Assembly: GCF_014648055.1 (NCBI RefSeq)
Contig: NZ_BMQJ01000023.1
Location: 1 to 64,000, forward strand
Reading direction: 5' to 3'
Origin: Streptosporangium pseudovulgare
GTDB lineage: Bacteria > Actinomycetota > Actinomycetes > Streptosporangiales > Streptosporangiaceae
Length of the DNA stretch: 64,000 nt
The position numbers and the translations under genes were made by a program. This document shows positions 25,742 through 33,931 of the stretch, in pieces. Position 1 is the stretch's first letter. Each line of letters begins with the position of its first letter. Below the pieces are notes generated by a model. The model was not told the origin of the DNA. It worked only from the letters and a program-made list of their open reading frames with translations, and ran no database searches.

Positions 25742-26224
25742 TCACCGCCGCGGCGGCTCATCCGGGGCGGATGCCGCCAGGCGGTCGGCGAGGCGGTCGA
25801 GGCCCCGCCTGATCATCTGGCCGTAGCCGTCGTCGCCGAGTGCGCCCACGGCGGCGCGGCCGCGAGCGAGGTGGTCGCGGGCACGGCCGAGGTCGCCGAG
25901 CCGGTGGTAGGCGTCGGCCAGGTTGAGATGCAGGGAAGGGTAGAGGCCACTCGCGGATCCGATGACACCGGCCTGCCGCGCCCGTTCGTCGGTGATCAGG
26001 TCCGCGGCCTCCAGGGCGCGCAGATCCCAGAGCAGTTCCTCGCGCACGTCGTCCTGGACGTCGGCCATCGAGTGGGCGAGGGCGCATCGGTGCATGGGAT
26101 CACCGCTCGCGCCGATCTCGTCCCACAGGTCGGAGAACAGCAGGCGGGCCGCTTCGCGCTCACCTCGGTGGCCCAGCTCGATCCCCTGACCGATCCTGGC
26201 CATCACCGCGTCGGATCCGGTCAC
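25742..26224 (-). CDS. TPR-repeat protein
   Basis: The 160-residue all-helical protein has two to three TPR-like units, clearest in SLHLNLADAYHRLGDLGRAR near residue 105 and an N-terminal ARIGQGIELGHRGEREAARL. It is likely a cytosolic scaffold with an unknown partner. GTG 26224 follows GAGG by about seven bases. It is divergent from the sigma-like fusion gene. Confidence 0.7.
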   Translation of the reverse strand: MTGSDAVMARIGQGIELGHRGEREAARLLFSDLWDEIGASGDPMHRCALAHSMADVQDDVREELLWDLRALEAADLITDERARQAGVIGSASGLYPSLHLNLADAYHRLGDLGRARDHLARGRAAVGALGDDGYGQMIRRGLDRLADRLAASAPDEPPRR

Positions 26225-26455
26225 GCGGCACCTCGTCTTCCTCGCCGTCTCCCCGGTGGGCGGCGTCGCCCGGACATCATGCCAGCGGTCCGGCGCGGCG
26301 AGCTGTCGCAGGGAATCCCCGAAGCCTTCACCGGCGTCCACCGCAGCCGCTCCGTGGAGGAACGGCGCAGAGAACAGTGAGAAAAAGGAAGTTCAGAAAA
26401 TGTCAGCGGAAACTATCAAGATCTTTTACTGTTGCCGTTGGCGAAAGGCGGGACG

Positions 26456-28423
26456 GTGAAGGACTTATCCGGATTCAAGGAGTTCGTTGGTGACCAGGGA
26501 CCAGGGTTGGCGCGCACCGCCTACCTGCTCTGCGGTGATCCGGATGGCGCCCGTCGGCTGGCCGTACGGGCTCTCGTCAGGGTCGCGGGATCGTGGCCGC
26601 AACTGCGCTGGCAGGGTCCGGTCGAATCCGCGTTCACTCGCCTTTTCCAGGATTTCCTGAGCACCTCGGCAAAGCCGTACCCGGGTGGAAGCGGGACGCG
26701 TGACACGCTGGGTGCGCTCACCCCAAGACATCGCGCGGCGATCGTGGCGCGTTTCCATACGGCGACGTCCGAGTGGCAGGCGGCCCGGCTGATCGAATGG
26801 GATCCCGGAACGCTCTCCATGGAGATCGCCGCCGCGCTCTCCGAACTCCGGCCTCGCCTCCCGGAGTTCATGGCCTCGTCACCGTCGGCACCGGCTTCCG
26901 AGCAGGCTTCACCGACGGCTTCCGCTCATGTTCCGCCGCCGGTGGCCGGTCCGGCTCAGGAGCAAGAGCCGGAGCCTGAGCAAGAGCGGGAGTCTGGGCC
27001 GGGGTCCGGGCCATGGGCGGCGCCGGAGCCGATGCCCGCGTCGCAGACCGGATCATGGGCCCCGCCGGAGCCCGACCGGCCCGGACCGTCCGAGCCGCCC
27101 GACCGGTCCGAGTGGCCGACGTACTCCACGGTGACGCCGGGCGAGGACGACGTGCTGCGGCACGCGCTGTCGGAGCTGGCGGGCGAACTGCCCGACGTCG
27201 TGCTGACCTGGCGGGTCGAGAAGGGCATGCGGCTGCGCCGCACCAGGCGGCGGACGCTGGTCACCGTCGGGGTCATCGCCGCGGTCACCGCGGTCGTCCT
27301 GCCCATCGGCCGGGTCGCCGACACCCTGGCCGAGCGGGTCCGGCAAGCCCAGCAGGTTCAGGAGATGCTGGACGGGACGGGTGCGGACCCCTACGAGTAC
27401 GACGAAAACGACGTGTTCGACGAGTACGGGCACCCCGGCGAGGATCCGTCCGAGCCACCGTCGCCGAAGGCGCTCTCCGGCGGGTTCGGCGAACCGGTGC
27501 ACTACGCCTACCCGGGACAGTGCGTGTCCCGGCAAGCGGGCAGGAACGCCCCTTGCGCGCAGTGGCGGGTGGTCACCGCCTCCGGGAAGGAACGGAGGGT
27601 CCCGGACGCCGCCAACGACTTCGCGCCCAGCGGGGGACGGTGGCCGCTCGCCGTCAGCCGGGACGGGCGGCGGCTCGCCTACCTCAGCACGAAGCGGAAG
27701 CGGTTCGTGGTCCACGACCTGCGCGCCGGCACGAAGCAGACCATCGATGTCGGATCGGACCCGGCCGCAAAGGGGTACGGTGCCACGATCACCCCCTCCG
27801 CGAACGGCAGGTGGTTCGCGGTGAGCTTCGCCAACCGGCGGGGCGTGGCCGAAGCAGCGGTGCTCGACACCCGAACCGGCCGGACACGCCGCCTGCACGA
27901 GAGCTGTTGCGTCCTGGGCGTGCGCGACGACGGCGGGACGGTGCTGGCCCGAACCCGGAACGCCACCCGCGTGCCGGGACACACGTCGCTGACCAGCGTG
28001 GTCGTACAGCCGGCGACGGGAAAGGCGTCCCCCGGCTTCCGGTTGGACCCGGACCTGATCGAGGCGGGGACGGCCCTGTCCCGGGACGGCCGTTCCATCG
28101 CGCTGCTGACCAGGCCGTCCTCCGAGGCGGAAGACCACCCCGGGTTCCTCGTGACGATGGATGTCGGGACGGGACGGATCCTGCACAGGACAAGGCCGGA
28201 GTTGTACGAGGGCGATGTGGTGGAGAGCGTCGAGGGCTGGTACGACTCCGGTTCGGCGTTGGTGAAGGTGCGGCACTACTACGAGACCGACGAGGAGGAG
28301 TTCGAGGACGAGTACGTGGAACGGCTGTACACGGTGGAGGTCGCTTCCGGCGACGCCACGGAGCTCGACCTGACGGGAGAGCAGAGGATCCCCTACGACG
28401 CGGTCCTGGGGAAGGTCGGCTGA
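26456..28423 (+). CDS. SigE-like domain fused to transmembrane beta-propeller protein
   Basis: In this 655-residue protein, residues 1-135 look like a degenerate SigE-family ECF sigma factor: ARTAYLLCGDPDGARRLAVR matches region 2, and LTPRHRAAIVARFH with a weak C-terminal helix matches region 4. Residues 140-220 are a Pro/Glu linker. A basic RLRRTRRR precedes one membrane span (about 267-285). The extracellular 340-655 part has WD40/TolB-like strands such as LAVSRDGRRLAYLST and ALSRDGRSIALLT. The layout equals the two-gene unit at 46350-48301 joined into one chain. Function is unknown; membrane-linked signalling is inferred. Confidence 0.72.
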   Translation: MKDLSGFKEFVGDQGPGLARTAYLLCGDPDGARRLAVRALVRVAGSWPQLRWQGPVESAFTRLFQDFLSTSAKPYPGGSGTRDTLGALTPRHRAAIVARFHTATSEWQAARLIEWDPGTLSMEIAAALSELRPRLPEFMASSPSAPASEQASPTASAHVPPPVAGPAQEQEPEPEQERESGPGSGPWAAPEPMPASQTGSWAPPEPDRPGPSEPPDRSEWPTYSTVTPGEDDVLRHALSELAGELPDVVLTWRVEKGMRLRRTRRRTLVTVGVIAAVTAVVLPIGRVADTLAERVRQAQQVQEMLDGTGADPYEYDENDVFDEYGHPGEDPSEPPSPKALSGGFGEPVHYAYPGQCVSRQAGRNAPCAQWRVVTASGKERRVPDAANDFAPSGGRWPLAVSRDGRRLAYLSTKRKRFVVHDLRAGTKQTIDVGSDPAAKGYGATITPSANGRWFAVSFANRRGVAEAAVLDTRTGRTRRLHESCCVLGVRDDGGTVLARTRNATRVPGHTSLTSVVVQPATGKASPGFRLDPDLIEAGTALSRDGRSIALLTRPSSEAEDHPGFLVTMDVGTGRILHRTRPELYEGDVVESVEGWYDSGSALVKVRHYYETDEEEFEDEYVERLYTVEVASGDATELDLTGEQRIPYDAVLGKVG

Positions 28424-28524
28424 GGTACGACGGCCCGCCGTGACGGCGCGGTGGCACGGCGGAGGGGTGCCGGTGGCGCCGGTGCCGTGCCGTACCCGCC
28501 TCAGGGGCGGGGGATCGATGCGCC

Positions 28525-28911
28525 TCAGGGCAGGGGGTCGATCGCGATGTGCTGGTCGTACTGGGAGAGCTCCCCGCCGCGGTCGGTCAGGATGGGCCAC
28601 TTGGTGTTCCGGGCGCACCAGACGGCGTGCCCGGCGGTGATGTCCCGCGAACCGTCGAGGATCTCCGCGATGTCGCCCACCTTCCCGTAGGTGAAGTCGT
28701 CGACCACCACGCCGGGTGTCGTGACCAGCTCGAACAGCTCGACCTGGGTGGATATCGGGGAGATCGACAGCACGGCCGCGAGGCTGGTGGCGGGGATGCA
28801 TATCCCGCCGCCGCGGAACAGGCACATGGCGGCGATGCTCCGCGAGTACTCGGTCTTCGCCACCGCGATGTCGATCAGGGCGCTGACGTCGAGGACGCGT
28901 CCAGGCAGCAT
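28525..28911 (-). CDS. PIN-like toxin of VapC type
   Basis: The 128-residue protein begins VLDVSALIDIAVAK, with the first acidic residue of PIN domains, and has later acidic positions near ITAGHAVWCARNTKWPILTD. That matches the PIN C-terminal strand where a D follows a hydrophobic run. It would be an Mg-dependent RNase. The second central Glu is less clear. ATG 28911 follows GGAGGAG and starts two bases after the stop of the upstream small gene, its likely antitoxin. Confidence 0.6.
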   Translation of the reverse strand: MLPGRVLDVSALIDIAVAKTEYSRSIAAMCLFRGGGICIPATSLAAVLSISPISTQVELFELVTTPGVVVDDFTYGKVGDIAEILDGSRDITAGHAVWCARNTKWPILTDRGGELSQYDQHIAIDPLP

Positions 28912-28913
28912 GA

Positions 28914-29261
28914 TCAGCTCCTCCGTACTCGCCGGATACCGATCTGTCCCCACTCGGTCTCGGTCAGCTGCTCGACACCGAGGGCGTCGGCGGCCCGGTC
29001 GAGATCATCGCGGTGGAGGTTCCAGCGCTGCATCAGCGTGATCACCTGCGGCTTGTTGCCGATCTCGCGCTGCAGGGCGGCGTTGACCACGTCTGAGATC
29101 CTGCTGCCGGTCGTCCGTGCTTTATGTGAAAGCGCCTCATAGGCTGCTTTGTCCAGCTCTATCGTGATAGAGGTGTCGGGGTCTGGGGGAATTACTCTTT
29201 GTTGCACCTTTCTGTGGTGAAGATGTGCCAGCCACAGGGGAACGGGCTGCGACTCCTGCAT
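28914..29261 (-). CDS. Ribbon-helix-helix-like antitoxin
   Basis: The 115-residue protein has a central part SITIELDKAAYEALSHKART followed by GSRISDVVNAALQREI, the strand-helix-helix of RHH/CopG DNA-binding proteins. The C-terminal 50 residues would bind the toxin. ATG 29261 is preferred (AGGA eight bases upstream); a longer frame reaches 29336. Tight spacing to the PIN gene supports a VapBC-like operon, probably autorepressed. Confidence 0.6.
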   Translation of the reverse strand: MQESQPVPLWLAHLHHRKVQQRVIPPDPDTSITIELDKAAYEALSHKARTTGSRISDVVNAALQREIGNKPQVITLMQRWNLHRDDLDRAADALGVEQLTETEWGQIGIRRVRRS

Positions 29262-29441
29262 GGTTACATCCTGGTCGTCGGGTTTTGGCGTATCGGGGCT
29301 TTTGCCGTTTCGCCAGTCCGGTAGGGGATGGGCCATACATCTGACATTAGCTGTGAAATCTCCTGATGGCAGCACTCTCCTTCCGGCCCGTTGGCCGGCC
29401 GCCACGACAAAAGGGACAGAGCCGGACGCCCCGGCAGGGTG

Positions 29442-30455
29442 TCAGGATTCCTGCGCGGGCGGCGCGGAGGTGGGATCGGATGACGGCGCGGCCGGATCCC
29501 GCTCCGGGTCCCGAACGGAGCCCGCCGGTGACGAAGAGGGGTCAGGCGCCGGGGTGAAGACGTCCGGAGTGACGCCGGACGCCGGGGTGGACGTGGCCGG
29601 GTCCGAGGTCGGGCCGGTTCGCCCACTGGACGGATCCGCCGGATCCGGGAAGGGGCCCTTCGAGGAAGGGCCGGGTGAGGGGCCCGCCGGGTCCGAAGAG
29701 GGGCCGTTCGAGGAAGGTCCGGAAGAAGGGTCCGCCGGATTCGAGGAAGGGTCGGCGGACGGATCCGCCGGGTCCGGGGAGGGACCGGACGCGGGGCCCG
29801 AAGACGGGCCCGCCGGATCCGGTACGGCGGCGCCGCACAGTCCCGCGCCCCGCCGCTCCTGCGCCATCTGGTCGGCCGTCTTCGTCCGGTACTCCTCCAG
29901 CTCCTCCGGTGACGGCGCGTACCGCCACGAGCCCTCCTCGAAGCGGAACCCGAAGCCCGTCGCGGTGCCGGACCGGATCGCCTGGACCGTGGCGTCGTCG
30001 CCGTGGACCGTGACGGAGGCGATGGTGAACGCGGCGCCGCCGGACGGCAGGCCGGTGGACGAGGGATCGGCGGAGGGGCCGGCGGCGGAGGGATCGGCGG
30101 GCGAGGCGCCGGTGGACGTGGCGTCGTCCGTGAGCTGCGGGCACAGCTGGAACAGCCGGATGTAGTCCTCGCGGCTGATCAGCCCCTTGGCATCGGTGCT
30201 CCACAGATCCCAGAAGTCGCCGTAGGAGCCGCTGGAATAGGCGTCGAGAACGGGCTGGACGCTCCGGCGGACCTCCTCCTCGGAGTGCGCGGCCCCACCG
30301 GTGGCCGAGGCGCTCCGCATCGGGGCGGGCGGGTCGAGCACCGTCACCAGGGTGACGACGGCGCCGATGACCAGGCCGACCGCCAGGAGCGCGATCACCG
30401 CCAGTCCCCGGGCCGTCTCGTCCGAGGGCCGGCCGTACCGCGGCGGGTAGCCCAC
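29442..30455 (-). CDS. Membrane-anchored protein with long Pro/Ser/Asp-rich tail
   Basis: In this 337-residue protein a short cytoplasmic N-terminus precedes one membrane span (GLAVIALLAVGLVIGAVVTL). Then comes an extracellular domain with a NTF2/DUF4878-like helix-strand pattern (SVQPVLDAYSSGSYGDFWDL; FTIASVTVHGDDATV). The last 130 residues are tandem DPADPSSGPSS-type repeats. GTG 30455 follows CCGGAG. Such tails usually span the cell wall. It is divergent from CadD. Confidence 0.7.
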   Translation of the reverse strand: MGYPPRYGRPSDETARGLAVIALLAVGLVIGAVVTLVTVLDPPAPMRSASATGGAAHSEEEVRRSVQPVLDAYSSGSYGDFWDLWSTDAKGLISREDYIRLFQLCPQLTDDATSTGASPADPSAAGPSADPSSTGLPSGGAAFTIASVTVHGDDATVQAIRSGTATGFGFRFEEGSWRYAPSPEELEEYRTKTADQMAQERRGAGLCGAAVPDPAGPSSGPASGPSPDPADPSADPSSNPADPSSGPSSNGPSSDPAGPSPGPSSKGPFPDPADPSSGRTGPTSDPATSTPASGVTPDVFTPAPDPSSSPAGSVRDPERDPAAPSSDPTSAPPAQES

Positions 30456-30660
30456 GTGAGATCTCCGGAGGGGCGGGGAAAGCGGACGGACGTGATCGTA
30501 ACGCCCGGCGCCCGCGGCTGACCATGGGCGCTCACCGGCTCCTTTGTTTCCCACTCCTGCCCGGAAACAGCTCTCCCGTCCCGGTCATCCGTCCCGGAAA
30601 CCGGGTGAAAACCGGCGAACGGGCCAGCGGGCGGACCGCGGCGGGCTGGATAATGCGCCG

Positions 30661-31242
30661 GTGGGTGAGACGATCGGCACGGCCGCGGCCGTCTTCGCGG
30701 GGACCAACATCGACGACATCGTCATCCTGACGGTGCTGTTCCTGACGTCCCGGGCGGGAGGCGCGCTCCGTCCCCGGCACATCGTCGCGGGCCAGTACGC
30801 CGGCATCGCCGCGCTGGTCGCGGTCTCCGCGGTGGCGGCGCTCGGTCTCGCCGTGGTGCCCGACCGGTGGGTGGGGCTGCTCGGGCTGGTGCCGTTCGGC
30901 ATGGGGGTCCGGGGGTTCGCCGGGTTGTTCGGGAAGGGCGGTGACGACGGCGAGCCCGAGCCGATCGCCTCCGGCCCGTTCGCGGTCGCCGGGGTGACCG
31001 TCGCCAACGGCGCCGACAACATCTCGGTCTACGCCCCGCTGTTCCGGACGATCGGGCCGGGCGCCGTCGCCGTCACCGTCGCCGTGTTCGCGGTCCTGGT
31101 GGCGGTCTGGTGCGCGGCGGCGTCGTGGCTCGGGTCGCACCGGAGGGTCATCGCCCTGGTGGAGCGGTCGGGCAGGTGGCTCGTGCCGGTGGTCTTCATG
31201 GTGATCGGCGCGGTCATCGTGGCACAGTCCATAATTCCCTAA
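30661..31242 (+). CDS. CadD-type cadmium resistance transporter
   Basis: The 193-residue protein has five to six membrane helices and the family's repeated acidic motifs, AGTNIDDIVILTV near residue 14 and NGADNISVYAP near residue 113. These lie in pseudo-symmetric halves as in CadD/LysE-like exporters. It probably exports Cd or another divalent cation. GTG 30661 has no strong SD and may be leaderless or read from TGGA upstream. Confidence 0.8.
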   Translation: MGETIGTAAAVFAGTNIDDIVILTVLFLTSRAGGALRPRHIVAGQYAGIAALVAVSAVAALGLAVVPDRWVGLLGLVPFGMGVRGFAGLFGKGGDDGEPEPIASGPFAVAGVTVANGADNISVYAPLFRTIGPGAVAVTVAVFAVLVAVWCAAASWLGSHRRVIALVERSGRWLVPVVFMVIGAVIVAQSIIP

Positions 31243-31294
31243 AAATGGACTAATCATCCGAATTTAGGACATTCCTCTCGGGGAATTACTTCAC

Positions 31295-32164
31295 ATGCGA
31301 CAGCATTTGCGGTTCTACCGGCACCGTTGGTTCAAGGTGTGGCTCGCCATGACGGCCCTGTCGGCCGCGCTCATCATCATGATGGAAGCGGTCGGCAACC
31401 ACGCGGTCAGGCCCGCCGCCTTTTTCTACGGCGCCGCCGCGGGACCGATGGCCCTTCTCGTCGCCGTCCACGACCGGACCGGAATCGGCACCAGCGTCCC
31501 GGGAGTCACGCTGGTGGGAATGTTCCTGTTCGGGGGAGGCGTCGCCCTGCTGCTCGGCGGATACTTCGACTCCCTTCTGATCCCCGACGGCGCGAGCCTG
31601 GACATCCTGCGGGTCGGCTGGATCGAGGAGCCGGCCAAGCTCGTCCCGATCCTCGCGCTCGCACTCACCGGCCGCCACCTCACCAAGGCGGCCGGGGTGG
31701 CGCTGGGCCTGTCGTGCGCGACCGGCTTCGCCGTCATGGAGTCCATGTCCTACGCCTGGAAGAACGTCGACAAGGACAGCGCCGTCGGGGCGGGCATGGT
31801 GCTGTTCACCCGCGGGCTCACCACCCCCTTCGGGCACCTCGTCTGGACCGGGATGGTGTGCGCGATCGCCTTCGAGGTCTGGCACCTCGCGGGGCGGGTC
31901 GTCGTCACGGTCACCATCGTCTGCGCGTTCACGGTCGCCGCGACGCTGCACTCGATCAACGACGGCCTGCTCGTCCTCGACGTCCCGGTGTCCGTCCGGC
32001 TGCTCTTCCCGGTCGTGGCGGCGGTGAGCTACTGGCTGTTCCACCGGGCCACCGGCGATCTGTCGCCGCGGGTGCCGGGCGGCGCCGCGGCGCTCGCCGT
32101 ACGGATCACGGCGCCGCCCGGCCTGCAGCCTCCGGCCGGGGCGCCACCGGGCCGGCCCGCCTGA
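31295..32164 (+). CDS. PrsW-family intramembrane metalloprotease
   Basis: The 289-residue protein has about eight membrane helices and the PrsW/CAAX-protease signature residues: EE in GWIEEPAKLVP near residue 108, E in ATGFAVMESMSYA, H in TPFGHLVWTG and H/D in AATLHSINDG. PrsW in Bacillus cleaves an anti-sigma factor; several ECF sigma systems are present in this window, but no direct link is visible. The upstream promoter region is AT-rich (CTAAAAATGGACTAATC). Confidence 0.85.
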   Translation: MRQHLRFYRHRWFKVWLAMTALSAALIIMMEAVGNHAVRPAAFFYGAAAGPMALLVAVHDRTGIGTSVPGVTLVGMFLFGGGVALLLGGYFDSLLIPDGASLDILRVGWIEEPAKLVPILALALTGRHLTKAAGVALGLSCATGFAVMESMSYAWKNVDKDSAVGAGMVLFTRGLTTPFGHLVWTGMVCAIAFEVWHLAGRVVVTVTIVCAFTVAATLHSINDGLLVLDVPVSVRLLFPVVAAVSYWLFHRATGDLSPRVPGGAAALAVRITAPPGLQPPAGAPPGRPA

Positions 32165-32184
32165 CCGCGCCACCGGCGTCCGGC

Positions 32185-32290
32185 CGCGCCGTACACCGGG
32201 CGGAACGTCGCGGGTCCCGTCGCGCCGTACGCCGGTCGGAGCATCGTGGGTCCCGTCCCGTCGCGCCGTACGCCGGTCGGAGCGCCGGCG
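32185..32290 (+). repeat. Tandem imperfect 36-41-nt repeats
   Basis: Three units starting CGCGCCGTAC at 32185, 32221 and 32262 fill the gap between PrsW and the NUDIX gene. They are noncoding. Confidence 0.7.
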
Positions 32291-32323
32291 CGTCCGGCCG
32301 CGCCGTGCCGGCTCAGAGCCTGC

Positions 32324-33196
32324 TCAGAGCCGGGACAGCAGCCACCGGGGGCCGGTGACCAGGGCGCCCTCCGCGGTGACGCGCTCGCGCAGCCCCCGGT
32401 CGGCGGTGACGACCAGGACGCGCTGCCAGCCGGGAACCTCCCGTACGGCCCGCACGATGGCGTCGTCGCCGCTCCCCGGGGCGGCGACGACCGAGACCCC
32501 GGGAACGGGCGCGACGCCGCGGGCGGCTCCCTCGACGACCATGGTGAAGCGGGGGAACCACCGCTCCAGGGCGGGCAGGGGCGAGGGCACGTCCCGCACG
32601 CCGCACGTGCCGAGCGTGGCGACCTCCGAGACCAGCCTGGCGGCGGCCCCGGCGCGGTCCCTCCACCAGCCGTGCTCGGCGCGGGCGCCGACGATGTTGG
32701 CGACGTCGAGGACGACCGTGAGCGGGGCGAGCGCCCGGCTGATCACGGGCCAGGTCGCGGCGAAGCCGGGATGCAGGTTCCCGGCGGGGATCGTCTCGGG
32801 GGTGAACCAGCGCAGCGCGACGCTCTCGCTGTCGGCGGGGAACGCCTCCAGCAGTCCGGCGGCCTCGGCGATGACGGTCGCGAAGGACCAGGCGCCGTGG
32901 TCGTCGAGGTATATGCCCTGGACGCGGAGGTCGCCGCCGTCCAGGCCGGCCTCCTCGCGAGCCTCGCGGAGCGCGCCCCGGACGGGATCCTCGTGGCTGT
33001 CGAGGGCTCCGCCGGGCAGCGCCCAGGTGCCGCCCTGGTGGCTCCACGCGGCGCGCTTCTGCATCAGGATCCGGGGCATCCCGTCGTCGTCGTGATGGAC
33101 GGCGAGCAGGCCGGCCGCGTGGTGCAGGCCCCAGTGACGGTGGCCGAGGTCGCACCGGGCCCATCCGTCGCCGTCACCAGCAGCCATGGCTCCCAT
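32324..33196 (-). CDS. NUDIX hydrolase fused to NYN/PIN-like domain
   Basis: In this 290-residue protein, residues 20-145 form a NUDIX domain with a complete box (GGALDSHEDPVRGALREARE followed by EAGL). From residue 160 a second domain begins with TVVLDVANIVGA, the D-x-A-N core of NYN/PIN-like RNases, and ends with GSGDDAIVRAVREV, VLVVTADRGLRERV and GPRWLLSRL. This supplies the remaining acidic residues and the usual strand order. Such a fusion suggests a nucleotide- or RNA-end-processing enzyme. The substrate is unknown. Start 33196 or 33187. Confidence 0.82.
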   Translation of the reverse strand: MGAMAAGDGDGWARCDLGHRHWGLHHAAGLLAVHHDDDGMPRILMQKRAAWSHQGGTWALPGGALDSHEDPVRGALREAREEAGLDGGDLRVQGIYLDDHGAWSFATVIAEAAGLLEAFPADSESVALRWFTPETIPAGNLHPGFAATWPVISRALAPLTVVLDVANIVGARAEHGWWRDRAGAAARLVSEVATLGTCGVRDVPSPLPALERWFPRFTMVVEGAARGVAPVPGVSVVAAPGSGDDAIVRAVREVPGWQRVLVVTADRGLRERVTAEGALVTGPRWLLSRL

Positions 33197-33322
33197 GATG
33201 CCCCAGGTGAGGGGGTGCTCACCGCGCCGGTCCGGGACCGGGGCCGGGTCACCCGGGACGTGTCAGGGTGCGGGCCGGGCCGGCCGGACGGCGTCACGCG
33301 AACCGTACGGCCACGCGCGGCG

Positions 33323-33745
33323 TCACACGGGTTGTACGGCGTCGCGCAGGGCGGCGACCGTGAGGCCGAGCCCGTCGGCGGAGGCCCGGTCGAGTGCGGC
33401 GGTCAGCGTCTCCACGTACGTGCCGCTCGCCATCTCCTTGCGTGACCGGCCCTCCTCGGTGATCACCGTGTAGACCCCGCGCCTGTCCTTGGCGCACAGG
33501 CTGCGCCGGGTGAACCCGACGGCCTCCAGCCGTCCGACGAGCCGGGTGACCGAGCTCTGGTTCAACCCGAGCAGGTCGGCCAGCTCCTGCATGCGCAGCT
33601 CGCCGTCGTGCGCGGTGGACAGGTGGCACAGCGCCCGGTACTCGGACAGGCCCAGTCCGTGGCGCTGGAGCGCGGTGGACAGCTCGTGCTCCACCCGCGC
33701 GTGCAGCCGCACCACTCCGATCCACATGTCGTCGTCGATCATCAT
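33323..33745 (-). CDS. MarR family transcriptional regulator
   Basis: The 140-residue protein has a winged-helix core with MQELADLLGLNQSSVTRLVG (recognition helix) and the wing AKDRRGVYTVITEEGR typical of MarR proteins, with helices at both ends for dimerisation. The effector is unknown. A palindrome cluster in its promoter (33780-33806) is its likely operator. No intact divergent target gene follows; only a short open frame remains there. Confidence 0.9.
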   Translation of the reverse strand: MMIDDDMWIGVVRLHARVEHELSTALQRHGLGLSEYRALCHLSTAHDGELRMQELADLLGLNQSSVTRLVGRLEAVGFTRRSLCAKDRRGVYTVITEEGRSRKEMASGTYVETLTAALDRASADGLGLTVAALRDAVQPV

Positions 33746-33779
33746 GGGGCGGCTCCCTCCTCGGTGTTGACGCCCACCC

Positions 33780-33806
33780 TACATGTATGCACAGAATATG
33801 CATGCA
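33780..33806. promoter_or_regulatory. MarR operator candidate
   Basis: Palindromes TACATGTA and TGCATGCA flank two direct TATGCA copies exactly 11 bp apart. They lie 35-60 bases upstream of the MarR start. Confidence 0.5.
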
Positions 33807-33931
33807 CAAGCAAATATGCGAGGAGGCGAGTACGGCACGGCCCGGATCCGCCTGCTCATCGCGGCCGTCTCCGAGGCGGCCCTCGCGTCGGCGACCAGCG
33901 CCACCGGGGGCCCCACCCGGCTGGGACCGTC

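Noticed and set aside
31295-32164. PrsW as the regulator of the sigma factors in the window
   Set aside because: No anti-sigma substrate lies next to it and the sigma genes are many kilobases away; only a family-level analogy exists.
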